64,000 nt of DNA from Aurantimicrobium minutum (lineage in GTDB: Bacteria; Actinomycetota; Actinomycetes; Actinomycetales; Microbacteriaceae), in NCBI RefSeq assembly GCF_029892845.1, contig NZ_JARXVT010000007.1, forward strand, positions 1-64,000, given 5' to 3'. The translations under genes and the position numbers were made by a program. Under the pieces are notes generated by a model. The model ran no database searches. It was not told the DNA's origin and saw nothing but the letters and a program-made list of their open reading frames with translations. Numbering within the stretch: position 1 is the stretch's first letter; each line of letters begins with the position of its first letter. This document shows positions 9,181-18,821 of this stretch, piece after piece.

Positions 9181-10577
9181 TCAGCTAGAAAGATACTGCT
9201 GAAGTCTCTCTTGCCAAGTGGCTGGAGTAAATCCTGTGCTTGTGATCTTTGACAGATCAAGCGTGCTGTTTTTCGGACGAGGAGCAATTCCCTCTTTTCC
9301 TGCGAAGTAATCTTCGGTAGTGACTCCGGTGACATCTGCAGGATTGTGCCCTGTCAGCTCATAAACTTGTGCTGCAATATCTGCCCAGCTAGAAGCTGGG
9401 CCTTCGTTGCTGAGGTTGTATGTTCCACAGGCAGGCTTCTCGCTGAGCAAGTGATGGATTCCAGCCGCGAGATCTTGGGTAAAGGTTAAACGTCCAATCT
9501 GGTCGTTCACTACTGATGGCTTAATCCCCCGTTCTGCGAGTGAAGCCATAGTGCGCACAAAGTTGTTGCCTTCGCCAATAACCCAGCTCGTTCGAACAAT
9601 GTAGTGCTGAGGGACGGTTGCGACGAGGGCATCTGCTGCGGCCTTAGTTTGCCCGTAAACGCCCAACGGACTAAACGCTACATCTTCTCCATATGGCGAG
9701 GGGGAAGTTCCATCAAACACGTAATCGCTGGAAACGTGAACTAACGTCAAACTATTTTGAGTGCAAGCCTGGGCAAGCCAGCCGACTGCTGTGACGTTTG
9801 TTAGCCATGCAGCGGTTCTTCCCTCTGCGCTCTCCGCGGTGTCAACCGCGGTGAAAGCAGAGGCATTGATGACTGTTGCATACTGCTTCCAAGGGAAATT
9901 CTTGTATGCAGCTTCATCAGTCACATCGAACTCTGCACGTGTAAGGAAGTCAGCTTCAGGCATGGCTTTTCGGAGAGCCAAACCAAGCTGACCATTTGCC
10001 CCCAGAACCAAAGTCTTCTTTGCCTTCATAGGGACTACGGCTTCAAGACGAGGGTGTGCCTGGTCTTTTTCAGACAGAAGAGCATTCTCTAGTGGAATCG
10101 GCCACTGAATCGCTGCGGTTTCGTCTGCCAAGTTGAGGAAAGTGTACTCAGCGCTAGGACTCCAGTGGTTATTGACCAAGTAAACATATGCAGTGTCTGC
10201 TTCCATAGTTTGGTAGGAGTTTGCAACACCACGAGGAACAAAGATCGCCTTTGATGCATCAAGTTCAGCTGTGAAGACAGCACCGAAGGTATCTCCCTCA
10301 CGAAGATCAACCCACGCACCAAATATCTTGCCTGTAGCAACAGAAACGTACTTATCCCAGGGCTCCGCGTGGATGCCGCGAGTAGTTCCAACTTCATCGT
10401 TGAAAGAGATGTTGTTCTGAACCGGGCCTAGGTCAGGCAAACCTGCAGCAACCATTTTCTCTCGCTGCCAGTTCTCTTTGAACCAGCCTCGAGAGTCTCC
10501 GTGAACGGGGAGGTCAAGAATTAGGAGACCAGGAATGCTGGTCTCCTGGATTCCTAGTGCTTTGCCAAACTCGGTCA

Positions 10578-10578
<1 letters not shown>
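9181..10578 (-). CDS. RmlC-like epimerase / RmlD dTDP-4-dehydrorhamnose reductase fusion
   Basis: A 465-residue two-domain protein. Residues 1 to about 180 form a cupin like dTDP-4-dehydrorhamnose 3,5-epimerase. Residues about 188-465 are an RmlD-type reductase with the NAD(P) motif VLGANGQLG, the YxxxK site in VYGQTK and HVSSDYVFDG. Together with RmlB it makes dTDP-L-rhamnose. In the epimerase half His70 (TRGIHAEP) and the Asp of NLADETAAIQWP are present, but the second histidine of canonical RmlC is replaced: VPRGVANSYQTM has Asn120 in the usual AHG position. Such fusions occur in Microbacteriaceae. The ATG overlaps the rmlB stop, so the two are an operon; no rmlA is in the window. Confidence 0.9.
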
Positions 10579-11585
<1,007 letters not shown>

Positions 11586-11658
11586 TCAACTTACTCAATA
11601 CGTCTGAAATGACAGTTTATCTTGGACAAGATGGCTAGAACGCTCAGCAAATGAGGAA

Positions 11659-11664
11659 TAACCT
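11659..11664 (+). promoter_or_regulatory. Leaderless -10 element of bcp
   Basis: TAACCT ends exactly 6 nt before the bcp ATG at 11671. No ribosome-binding site lies between them, so the transcript probably starts at the A of the start codon. Confidence 0.6.
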
Positions 11665-11670
11665 GTTCTT

Positions 11671-12141
11671 ATGACTACACGCCTTGAAGCAGGACAACTG
11701 GCTCCTTCGTTTACACTTCCAGACCAGAACGGTAACCCCGTCAGCCTTTCTGACTATGCAGGCAAGAAAGTCATCTTGTACTTTTACCCCGCAGCGTCGA
11801 CCCCTGGCTGTACCAAGCAGGCATGTGACTTCCGCGACAGCCTTGCTTCACTAGCAACTTCCGGTTACGTCGTGCTAGGTGTTTCCAAGGATGCACCGGC
11901 CAAGTTGAAGAAGTTCGAAACCAACGAAAGCCTTACTTTCCCTCTTCTGAGCGACCCTGAGCTCACCGTCCACAAGGCATATGCCACCTACGGTGAAAAG
12001 TCGATGTATGGAAAGACGGTAATGGGTGTTATTCGCTCAACCTTCGTCATTGACGAAGCAGGAAAGATCGAGCTTCCCCTCTACAACGTGAAGGCAACCG
12101 GTCACGTCGCAAGCCTCAAGGGCAAGCTGGGACTGGCTTAG
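11671..12141 (+). CDS. bcp: Thioredoxin-dependent thiol peroxidase (Bcp/PrxQ)
   Basis: A 156-residue atypical two-cysteine peroxiredoxin that reduces hydrogen peroxide and alkyl hydroperoxides with electrons from thioredoxin. The peroxidatic site is TPGCTKQACDFRD: the first Cys is peroxidatic and the second, five residues later, is the resolving Cys of the PrxQ type. The conserved Pro-x3-Thr context and GVIRSTFVIDEAGKI near the C terminus are present. It is transcribed alone; the convergent membrane protein gene ends 3 bp away. Confidence 0.95.
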   Translation: MTTRLEAGQLAPSFTLPDQNGNPVSLSDYAGKKVILYFYPAASTPGCTKQACDFRDSLASLATSGYVVLGVSKDAPAKLKKFETNESLTFPLLSDPELTVHKAYATYGEKSMYGKTVMGVIRSTFVIDEAGKIELPLYNVKATGHVASLKGKLGLA

Positions 12142-12144
12142 AAC

Positions 12145-12585
12145 CTACTTCTCTGCTGTCATCGCAGTGATGACGGGGCGAGTAAACAGCAGAACAGCGG
12201 TGCCAACTGCAAAGACTATGAGCAGCCATCCCACCGGCTGCCAATCCTGAATTCCTTGAATGAATGACGTTGCAACTGCAAATTGAAGGATCTGCCAGGT
12301 CACTATTGCCCCTCGAGTCCACGACTGTGTTCTAAATGTCCCAATTGCTGTAGCAACAAGGCCAATGGCGATAACTAACGTGATGGCAAAGATCACAATT
12401 GCACCAGAGAGATTCTCCGGGGTTTCTAAGAAGATTCTGCTCAGAAAATAGATAGCGCCAGCAGTAACGAGTAATGCTTCGATACTCACCAAAACACCAA
12501 GCAACGCAACTAAGGGGCTACGGCGCGTCTGCTCGTGACCATTTGAGCCCGAGTTTGTGGGGTTTTGAGGCATATTTTCTGTCAT
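12145..12585 (-). CDS. Small four-helix membrane protein of unknown function
   Basis: The protein has a polar, Asn-rich N terminus (about 25 residues) followed by four hydrophobic segments: PLVALLGVLVSIEALLVTAG, an IVIFAITLVIAIGLVATAIG segment, ILQFAVATSFIQG and VGWLLIVFAVGTAVLLF. I recognise no named family, although small integral proteins of this size next to whiB1 occur in actinobacteria. The frame is open up to 12639, but the extension MVTRLQVKVK... is basic and has no supporting ribosome site; the ATG at 12585 (MTENMPQN) is my choice, with 12594 as an alternative. It is divergent from whiB1. Confidence 0.65.
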   Translation of the reverse strand: MTENMPQNPTNSGSNGHEQTRRSPLVALLGVLVSIEALLVTAGAIYFLSRIFLETPENLSGAIVIFAITLVIAIGLVATAIGTFRTQSWTRGAIVTWQILQFAVATSFIQGIQDWQPVGWLLIVFAVGTAVLLFTRPVITAMTAEK

Positions 12586-12679
12586 ATCCAGCATTTCTTT
12601 GAAAAAAGTCTTGACCTTAACTTGAAGGCGTGTAACCATTATCTAAGTCGATAAGCCCCTACGTCGTTGTGGGCAAGCA

Positions 12680-12698
12680 AATATTCGCTCTGAATATT
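12680..12698. promoter_or_regulatory. Inverted repeat upstream of whiB1
   Basis: AATATTC (12680-12686) and GAATATT (12692-12698) form a perfect 7-bp inverted repeat around GCTCT. It lies in the 200-bp divergent region before whiB1 and is a candidate operator. The binding protein is unknown. Confidence 0.4.
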
Positions 12699-12720
12699 GT
12701 TTGGGACTGGCTCTCGACAC

Positions 12721-12744
12721 GCATTCGTTTATTAGTCCGAATGC
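12721..12744. promoter_or_regulatory. Hairpin in whiB1 5' region
   Basis: GCATTCG (12721-12727) and CGAATGC (12738-12744) form a perfect 7-bp inverted repeat with a 10-nt A+T-rich loop, about 45 nt before the whiB1 start. It could be an operator or an mRNA hairpin in the leader. Confidence 0.35.
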
Positions 12745-12788
12745 ATCTTCACTTGGTTTTCCCATGCCCACAAACAAGGAGTATCCCC

Positions 12789-13037
12789 ATGGATTGGCGT
12801 AATGACGCAGCTTGCCTCACGGTAGACCCAGAGCTGTTCTTTCCAGTAGGCAACACAGGCCCCGCCGTCGACCAGATCGACAAGGCAAAGGTTGTGTGCT
12901 CTCGCTGCACCGTCACCGAGATGTGCCTTCAGTACGCGCTTGAGACCGGTCAGGACTCCGGCGTATGGGGTGGCCTCAGCGAAGACGAGCGTCGCGCGCT
13001 CAAGCGTCGCGCAGCACGTGCACGTCGCGCGAGCTAA
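12789..13037 (+). CDS. whiB1: WhiB-family iron-sulfur regulator, WhiB1/WblE type
   Basis: An 82-residue protein with the four cysteines that ligate a [4Fe-4S] cluster (Cys9, Cys37, Cys40, Cys46), the turn GVWGG and a basic C-terminal tail (RRALKRRAARARRAS) for DNA contact. The short N terminus and the sequence MDWRNDAACLTVDPELFFPV match the WhiB1/WblE subgroup, which binds sigma region 4 and senses NO and redox state. The frame continues upstream to 12669, but the ATG at 12789 has AGGAG 8 nt before it and gives the family length. The leader of over 100 nt has two inverted repeats. A strong terminator follows. Confidence 0.93.
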   Translation: MDWRNDAACLTVDPELFFPVGNTGPAVDQIDKAKVVCSRCTVTEMCLQYALETGQDSGVWGGLSEDERRALKRRAARARRAS

Positions 13038-13049
13038 TTAGCTTTCCAA

Positions 13050-13088
13050 AACGAAACCCCCTCCAGTATTTCTGGAGGGGGTTTCGTT
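13050..13088. terminator. Bidirectional terminator after whiB1
   Basis: AACGAAACCCCCTCCAG (13050-13066) pairs perfectly over 17 bp with 13072-13088 around a TATTT loop. The ends are A-rich on one side and T-rich on the other, so it can serve whiB1 and the convergent lipoprotein gene. Confidence 0.85.
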
Positions 13089-13100
13089 GTTAACCAAGCA

Positions 13101-13505
13101 TTAGTTGCACTGAGCCAGCGCTAAAGATTCATTCAAGTATTTTGTTAGTGCTTCATTGCCATGGCCTGTGCGTGCTTTGACAGACTCCTCAGTTGCTGTT
13201 GCCATACCAAAATAGCTATTGATGCCGACACAGTCTCCGGCATTAGTCATACGATCAATTTCACCCTGAGTTCCTGGGTCATAATCCGCCCAAATGACCT
13301 CGGTTCGTGCGGCTGAAGGAGATGGCGAAGAAGAGTTTGCCGGACTAGGCGTAGCTGAACTCTCTGCTGCAATCGAAGCCTTTGCTTCTGAAATAGTTTC
13401 TGCAGGGTTTGGAGAATTTGCCTGCTTCCCGGCTGGAAAGTTTCCACAGGAAGTCAATGTGAGCGTAATTGCTAGCATGCCAACCGGAAAAAGAATTTTG
13501 TTCAC
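13101..13505 (-). CDS. Small secreted lipoprotein of unknown function
   Basis: A 134-residue protein with a lipoprotein signal peptide: short basic start, hydrophobic core LFPVGMLAITLTL and lipobox LTSC with the modified Cys at residue 20. A low-complexity Ser/Pro/Ala linker of about 45 residues follows, then a small C-terminal domain containing two cysteines (AGDCVGINSYF and the final AQCN) that could form a disulfide on the outer face of the membrane. I recognise no family. Starts TTG 13511 and GTG 13505 are both possible; GTG gives the cleaner signal peptide. It lies downstream of the GT87-like gene on the same strand. Confidence 0.75.
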   Translation of the reverse strand: MNKILFPVGMLAITLTLTSCGNFPAGKQANSPNPAETISEAKASIAAESSATPSPANSSSPSPSAARTEVIWADYDPGTQGEIDRMTNAGDCVGINSYFGMATATEESVKARTGHGNEALTKYLNESLALAQCN

Positions 13506-13544
13506 ACTCAACGATTACACATGTTTCCTTCGAACTGGCTGAAT

Positions 13545-14795
13545 TTAAGTGCGGCGGACAAGATTCTTTGCAGACTGATTATTTCCCTCACCACTCGGAA
13601 TTATCAGCAAATTGATTGAAATTCCTAGAGTTAGTAGTTCACCAATGTTGCGAAAAGTAAGAATACTCATTTCCAGAGGGTGAAGCTCAAGCAGTCCGTT
13701 GTAGAGGTACGGGTACAACGCTTGAGTAAGAGCTGCTAATACCAATGCAATGACAGCTGGAGCCAAGAACCGCTTTTGTTCTAGTACTAACCCAGCAATG
13801 ATTGGTGCTGCCAGCCAGCCGATGTATTGGGGCGATCCCACTTTGTTGAAGACGATGAGCACCACGGTCAACGTCAGCGCAACGGCAGGAAGAACATGGC
13901 TTGGACTTGTGCCCTTCCGGTGGAGCCAGATTCCCCACCCGAGGGTTCCGAGGAATCCCAGTCCGAGGAGGACTGAGGAAAGGTCTGCAACAATTCCTGT
14001 TCCATCCCCCATGATTTGGAAAGTCAGAATGAGATTGTCGTAGTAAACCGCATAACCCTGCTCATGGAATGCAGCAAGCCAGAGGAATGGAGTTGCAAGT
14101 GGGGCTTCTATCTGAAGTCCGCGGCCAGTTTGTTCCCCCAGGAAGCTGAAAATGTTTGCAGCGCCGCCCAGGATGATCGCAATCAGAATTATGGAAGTAG
14201 ACGTGACGACTACCGAAATCAAAACTGTTTTGCGCTTGTTGACTGCAACGAGTACTGCCGCAATAAGTGCAGCAGGCCACACTTTGATCCAGGTTGCGAA
14301 GGTCAGCAGAGCCCCTGCAACAGCAGGGCGCTGAACAGCAGCCAGAAGTCCAACTACCGCTAACGGGGTGACAATGCTGTCCAACCGAGAAACAGAAATA
14401 GGCCCCAGCAAAAGTAGGAAAGCTAACCACCACCAGGCAGCTTTGCGTTGAAGTTCATTTCTCCTGGTCCCGCCAGCTGAATACATGAGGAAGGCGAAGG
14501 CACCGGCATTGATCAGAGTGACCAACATGATCCAGCCGAAGGCATATAGTCCTGGGCCCGCAATTAGAGGCAGAAGGATTGGAATCAATGCGGCAGCCGG
14601 ATATACCCACTGCGTGTCCAAACCAACAATTCCTGCACCACCAGCTGCTTGGCCTGCCCAAAACTCATAAACAAAACTGACATCGCCGTAGGGAACGGCT
14701 TCAGCAATGTAGCCCTGCCAACCTAGCCAGATACTTAGAACGCCAAAGGCCATCCATAACAACACAGAGTTGTATCCAAAGTGTTTTGGATTCAT
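13545..14795 (-). CDS. GT87/DUF2029-like polyprenol-phosphate mannosyltransferase
   Basis: A 416-residue integral membrane protein with about ten hydrophobic segments. The N-terminal first loop carries the pattern GDVSFVYEFWAG and the second loop QWVYPAAALIPILLPLIAG, both typical of GT-C glycosyltransferases of the GT87 group that use polyprenyl-phosphomannose on the outer membrane face (for example in phosphatidylinositol mannoside or lipomannan synthesis). SRLDSIVTPLAVVGL near residue 133 and TWIKVWPAALI near 165 are further family-like loops. It starts 2 nt after the nnrD stop and is therefore in the same operon. The acceptor is unknown. Confidence 0.75.
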   Translation of the reverse strand: MNPKHFGYNSVLLWMAFGVLSIWLGWQGYIAEAVPYGDVSFVYEFWAGQAAGGAGIVGLDTQWVYPAAALIPILLPLIAGPGLYAFGWIMLVTLINAGAFAFLMYSAGGTRRNELQRKAAWWWLAFLLLLGPISVSRLDSIVTPLAVVGLLAAVQRPAVAGALLTFATWIKVWPAALIAAVLVAVNKRKTVLISVVVTSTSIILIAIILGGAANIFSFLGEQTGRGLQIEAPLATPFLWLAAFHEQGYAVYYDNLILTFQIMGDGTGIVADLSSVLLGLGFLGTLGWGIWLHRKGTSPSHVLPAVALTLTVVLIVFNKVGSPQYIGWLAAPIIAGLVLEQKRFLAPAVIALVLAALTQALYPYLYNGLLELHPLEMSILTFRNIGELLTLGISINLLIIPSGEGNNQSAKNLVRRT

Positions 14796-14797
14796 GG

Positions 14798-15634
14798 TTA
14801 GTTATCGCTTCCAGCGAGCAAATCAACAACCACTTGGCTAACCTTCTCCGCAACATCAAGTGCAGGGAATGGCCCCTCTTCAGATGCAAGCTCAGCTGCC
14901 TTGCCATGGAGATACACACCTGTCGCAGCTAACTCTGCAAGTTCTTGCATCGACGGGATTCGTTTCACGGAGTGAGTAGTAACTACTGCTCCGATTACTC
15001 CTGCAAGAACATCGCCTGTGCCAGCGGTTGCGAGCCAGGAAGTGGGGGAAGTCACTTTCACCATGAATCTTCCGCCGCTAGGTTCCTCTGGCGTAACAAC
15101 AAGCGTTTCATGTCCCTTGAGCACAACAACGACACCAAGATGATCTGCAGCTCTCGCGGCCCATTCTTGTCTCGTTTGGTCGCCTTGTGGGATAAGTCGC
15201 TCTAACTCCCTCTCATGAGGAGTAATGATTGCTGGCGCTGTGACATGGCCAAGGAAACCTAAACCGCCAGCATCGAGAACCACAGGTTGTAATCCAAGAA
15301 CAGCTTGGGCGAGAGCTGGCAGATCTGGGTTGAGATCTGGTGAAGCTTCCATGCCAGAACCGACCAACCAAGCATCGACGTCCCCAGAAACGGTCACCGT
15401 TTCAGGCCGGCGTGCCAAGACGAGTTCAGCTGGTGATTTCTCCCCTAGAAACCGAACCATTCCGATGCCCGTTCGGTGAGCTGCTTCAACACCGAGCACA
15501 GCAGCGCCTGGGTATTTCTCTGAACCCGTGACAACTCCTAGAACGCCGTGGGTGTATTTGTTGTCTTGGGGTCCAGGAACACGAATATGGCGCGCTGCGT
15601 CAGCAGCTCCCCATTCTCGTATCTGTTCCGTCAT
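14798..15634 (-). CDS. nnrD: ADP-dependent NAD(P)H-hydrate dehydratase
   Basis: A 278-residue ribokinase-like repair enzyme that dehydrates the S form of damaged, hydrated NAD(P)H with ADP or ATP. GVVTGSEKYPGAAVLG is the N-terminal nucleotide-repair motif, VLDAGGLGFL lies near 118, ITPHERELERL near 137 and the diagnostic TAGTGDVLAGVIGA near 205. The NnrE epimerase domain that is often fused N-terminally is absent, so the epimerase must be encoded elsewhere if present. The gene sits in a run of minus-strand genes: 14 nt after the CNNM gene and 2 nt before the GT87-like gene. Confidence 0.92.
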   Translation of the reverse strand: MTEQIREWGAADAARHIRVPGPQDNKYTHGVLGVVTGSEKYPGAAVLGVEAAHRTGIGMVRFLGEKSPAELVLARRPETVTVSGDVDAWLVGSGMEASPDLNPDLPALAQAVLGLQPVVLDAGGLGFLGHVTAPAIITPHERELERLIPQGDQTRQEWAARAADHLGVVVVLKGHETLVVTPEEPSGGRFMVKVTSPTSWLATAGTGDVLAGVIGAVVTTHSVKRIPSMQELAELAATGVYLHGKAAELASEEGPFPALDVAEKVSQVVVDLLAGSDN

Positions 15635-15648
15635 GACTTATTCCCCGT

Positions 15649-16701
15649 TTATCTGCGCCTGGTAGCGTCCTGGACTTCTCCAACGAGTTCTTCAATGATG
15701 TCTTCCAAGAACAGCACTCCGGTGGTGTTGCCCTGGAGGTCAACAACCCGGGCAATGTGAATTCCACTGCGTTGTAGCTCAGCCAATGCGTCTTCGAGGT
15801 CTGTTGATTCCGTCAACGTTGCCAGCTGGCGAATGCGCTTGGCCTTGATGGGGCCTGTGTGTGTTCCGGCCTCAGAGATGTCGTCATCAAATGTGAGGAC
15901 ATCTTTGAGGTGAACATAACCGATTGGTTCATTCTCTGAGTCACTAATGACGAAGCGGGAGAAACCATACTTAGCCACAGCAGTTTCAAGATCACTCACA
16001 CTCGCCGCTTCAGGCAAGGTGACCAAGTTCTCTAGGGGAACCTTGATATCCCCAGCCTTTTTGGTGGTGAACTCAAAGGCTGCAGAAAGGGTTCCAGAGG
16101 AGTCTTCGATCATTCCCTCACGCGTGGAGTGAGAAACAATCGTGGCCACTTCATTGAGGGAGAAGACACTGTTGGCTTCTTCACGAGGCTCAACCTTGAA
16201 TAAACGCAGTGTGGCATTAGCTACACCGTTCATAGCCCAGATGACCGGCTTCACTACACGTGCAACAAACACCAGTGGCGGGGCCAACAGAAGAATTGCT
16301 TTCTCAGGAACTGAGAAAGAGGCATTCTTGGGAACCATCTCACCAAAGATGACGTGCAGGAACGTGACCAGAATCAAGGCAACAGCAAAGCTAATTCCGC
16401 TGATCCAGCCTGCAGCTAGCCCTGTTCCTGCCAGCCCCAGCTCAACGAGATGGTGAATAGATGGTTCTGAGACATTCAAGATCAGCAAAGAGGCAACCGT
16501 GATACCCAGTTGGCTCGTGGCCAACATCAAGCTGACGTGCTCAATTGCATAGAGCGCGGTCTTTGCTGCAGTGCTCCCCTTCTCAGCAAGCGGTTCTATT
16601 TGCGAACGGCGTGCAGAAATAACGGCGAACTCAGCGGCAACGAAGAAGGCGTTCACCGCAAGAAGGATGACCAGCCAGATCAATCCAGACCAATCACTCA
16701 T
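15649..16701 (-). CDS. CNNM/CorC-type membrane protein with CBS pair (short form)
   Basis: A 350-residue protein with an N-terminal DUF21 transmembrane domain (about residues 1-190; [20 protein letters not shown] is the first conserved segment, VIFGEMVPKNASF the second) and a CBS-domain pair (about 210-340, ending GVLFLEDIIEELVGEVQDA). Members are magnesium or other divalent cation transporters, often misnamed hemolysins. It lacks the C-terminal CorC_HlyC domain that its tandem paralogue keeps. The ATG at 16701 (MSDWSGL) follows GGTGAG and is preferred to the GTG at 16710. It overlaps the upstream paralogue by 8 nt. Confidence 0.88.
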   Translation of the reverse strand: MSDWSGLIWLVILLAVNAFFVAAEFAVISARRSQIEPLAEKGSTAAKTALYAIEHVSLMLATSQLGITVASLLILNVSEPSIHHLVELGLAGTGLAAGWISGISFAVALILVTFLHVIFGEMVPKNASFSVPEKAILLLAPPLVFVARVVKPVIWAMNGVANATLRLFKVEPREEANSVFSLNEVATIVSHSTREGMIEDSSGTLSAAFEFTTKKAGDIKVPLENLVTLPEAASVSDLETAVAKYGFSRFVISDSENEPIGYVHLKDVLTFDDDISEAGTHTGPIKAKRIRQLATLTESTDLEDALAELQRSGIHIARVVDLQGNTTGVLFLEDIIEELVGEVQDATRRR

Positions 16702-18016
16702 TGTTCTCACCTACTTCGGATAGAACTACTGGAGTGAAGCGCAGTCGATCAATGCGTCGACCGTCCATCCGAACTACCTTGAATTCACCCTCTGGCACAG
16801 TGACAACGTCGCCCTGTTCTGGAATACGCCCCAGTTGACTCATCACGAAACCGGCAACAGTTTCGTAATTGTCATCTTCAGGGACGGTAATGCCAGCACG
16901 TTCCTCAAGTTCATCTGGGCGCAGTGAACCTGGGAAAGTGAGGTAATCAGCTGAGCTGACCACACCTGCACGTGTGCGGTCGTGTTCGTCCGCAACTTCA
17001 CCGACAAGTTCTTCTACGAGGTCTTCCAGAGTGGCAATACCTGCCGTGCCACCATATTCGTCCACCACGATGGCCATCTGAAGGCCCTTGCCACGAAGTT
17101 CAGCAAGCAATGCATCCAGAGACATGGTGTCAGGAACACGTAAAGGCTCAATCATCAGTGCCGAGACGGGAACGTCGTTACGACGTTCCCTCGGCACAGA
17201 GATCGCGTTCTTGACGTGCACGATACCGACCACGTCATCGAGACCATCTTCGGTGACTGGGAATCTAGAGAAGCCTGTCTTTCGGGCTAGTTCCAAGACG
17301 GCACGAGCTGAGTCACCGGGTTCTAACGCTTCGATACGCAAACGTGGGGTCATGACGTCACTGGCAGAGAGCTCACTAAACGCCAGGGTCTTGCCCAACA
17401 ATGTTGCGGTGTCACTCTCGAGGGCGCCCTCACTTGCGGAGCGCCGCAAGAGTGAGGAGAGCTCCTCTGCGGAACGAGCTCCCGAGAGTTCTTCTTTGGG
17501 CTCGAGGCCGAATCCTCGAAGCACTGAGTTAGATAAACCGTTCAGTGCCAGGACAACGGGCTTGAATACAAGCGTAAAAGCAGTTTGAAAAGGAATGACA
17601 ACCTTGGCGGTTGCCTGCGGCAAAGCCAAAGCAAAGTTCTTTGGCACAAGCTCTCCCACAATCATGGAGAGCACGGTTGCAATAACGACTGCGCTCACAC
17701 CGGCAACGGTGTGAATGACAGCGTCATTCCACCCAAGCCCAGAGAGAGGCTGGAAAAGCAGCGCAGAGAGCGCAGGTTCCATGAGGAAACCGGTCAACAG
17801 TGTGGTGAGAGTGATGCCCAGCTGAGCGCTGGAGAGATGGGTGGAGGTAATCGTCAGAGCCTTGATGGTGAGACCTAGACCTCGAACACCGCGGTCGCGT
17901 TGAGCCTCAAGTTCGGGACGGTCCAAATTGACCAAAGCGAACTCAGCAGCAACGAAGAAACCGGTACCTATCGTGAGAACTAAACCTGCCGCAAAGGCTA
18001 ACCACTCACTGAGCAT
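16694..18016 (-). CDS. CNNM/CorC-type membrane protein with CBS pair and CorC_HlyC domain
   Basis: A 440-residue paralogue of the next gene. Layout: DUF21 membrane domain (about 1-190, with [20 protein letters not shown] and [14 protein letters not shown]), CBS pair (about 210-330, [24 protein letters not shown]) and a CorC_HlyC transporter-associated domain (about 345-430, with [15 protein letters not shown]). Role: divalent cation efflux or uptake at the cytoplasmic membrane. The frame opens at a TTG at 18034; the ATG at 18016 is preceded by GGTGA and gives a usual N terminus. First gene of a possible five-gene unit (CNNM, CNNM, nnrD, GT87, lipoprotein). Confidence 0.9.
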   Translation of the reverse strand: MLSEWLAFAAGLVLTIGTGFFVAAEFALVNLDRPELEAQRDRGVRGLGLTIKALTITSTHLSSAQLGITLTTLLTGFLMEPALSALLFQPLSGLGWNDAVIHTVAGVSAVVIATVLSMIVGELVPKNFALALPQATAKVVIPFQTAFTLVFKPVVLALNGLSNSVLRGFGLEPKEELSGARSAEELSSLLRRSASEGALESDTATLLGKTLAFSELSASDVMTPRLRIEALEPGDSARAVLELARKTGFSRFPVTEDGLDDVVGIVHVKNAISVPRERRNDVPVSALMIEPLRVPDTMSLDALLAELRGKGLQMAIVVDEYGGTAGIATLEDLVEELVGEVADEHDRTRAGVVSSADYLTFPGSLRPDELEERAGITVPEDDNYETVAGFVMSQLGRIPEQGDVVTVPEGEFKVVRMDGRRIDRLRFTPVVLSEVGENNE

Positions 18017-18173
18017 GAGATTCACCACGCTCAAGAATCATCAGTGACGAAGATTTGTCACTGGTTCGGGCAGGCGGGGGGTCGTCCATTTCCCTCTAAG
18101 CATAGCGATTGAGAACGATCGATTCCTCGTAGTTCAATTTGCTTTGGGGAAGTGAGCAGAAAACAAACTATAG

Positions 18174-18187
18174 TTGGTTATAACCAA
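18174..18187. promoter_or_regulatory. Palindromic operator before the HEPN/MNT pair
   Basis: TTGGTTATAACCAA is a perfect 14-bp palindrome ending 17 nt before the start codon at 18205. A third copy of the TAGTTGG half-sequence follows at 18191-18197 (also 18171-18177). The winged-helix domain encoded immediately downstream is the obvious candidate to bind here and repress its own operon. Confidence 0.6.
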
Positions 18188-18204
18188 TAATAGTTGGAGT
18201 AATG

Positions 18205-18816
18205 ATGCGTCTGCAGCACCCTTTCGAAATTGTGACACCCACGCTTGACGGAGATGTGTTGAGCGTGCTCGCTGGGGGAATCGACTGGTTCTCTGTGAAC
18301 ACCATCTGCGAATTAACCCCGGGGCGCTCCGACGAAGGAATCCGAAAAACACTGAAGAGGCTGGTGTCCGTCGGCATTGCTGAAGAACTATCGGCTGGCA
18401 GAGCGTATCTTTATCGACTCAACCGCGACCACCTGGGAGCAGAGCTCATTGTTCAGATGGCGTCTCTCAAACAAGTGTTTTTCACACGCCTCCATGCCGA
18501 GATGAGTGATTGGGCCATCTCGCCCATATTTGCATCTGTGTTTGGTTCCGCAGCGCGAGATGAGATGTCACGTGAGAGCGATGTGGATCTTTTTGTCATA
18601 CAACCCGATGAAACCTCGGCAGCACTCTGGGACACTCAAGTTCAGGACTTGACAGCGAAGGCCACCCGGTGGATTGGCGCTGAGGTTCGCCCATTGTTAT
18701 ACACAGAAAGCGAAATTCGACGTCTAGGTATAACGGAACCTGTGTTTGAATTCATCGCGGTGGAAGGTATTCCAGTGTTTGGCGAACGCCAAACATTTGT
18801 GAACTTGATGAAGTAG
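18205..18816 (+). CDS. Winged-helix-MNT nucleotidyltransferase (possible HEPN/MNT antitoxin)
   Basis: A 203-residue protein joining a winged helix-turn-helix (about residues 15-75, with GIRKTLKRLVSVGIAEEL as recognition region) to a minimal nucleotidyltransferase. The nucleotidyltransferase active site FGSAARDEMSRESDVD has the exact spacing GS-x10-DxD (Gly114, Ser115, Asp126, Asp128). In HEPN/MNT toxin-antitoxin systems the MNT partner AMPylates or neutralises the HEPN RNase. Here the regulator is fused to the MNT, so it may be both antitoxin and repressor. ATG codons at 18202 and 18205 compete; GGAG at 18196 favours 18205. The HEPN-like gene follows 5 nt after the stop. Confidence 0.8.
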   Translation: MRLQHPFEIVTPTLDGDVLSVLAGGIDWFSVNTICELTPGRSDEGIRKTLKRLVSVGIAEELSAGRAYLYRLNRDHLGAELIVQMASLKQVFFTRLHAEMSDWAISPIFASVFGSAARDEMSRESDVDLFVIQPDETSAALWDTQVQDLTAKATRWIGAEVRPLLYTESEIRRLGITEPVFEFIAVEGIPVFGERQTFVNLMK

Positions 18817-18821
18817 GCATT

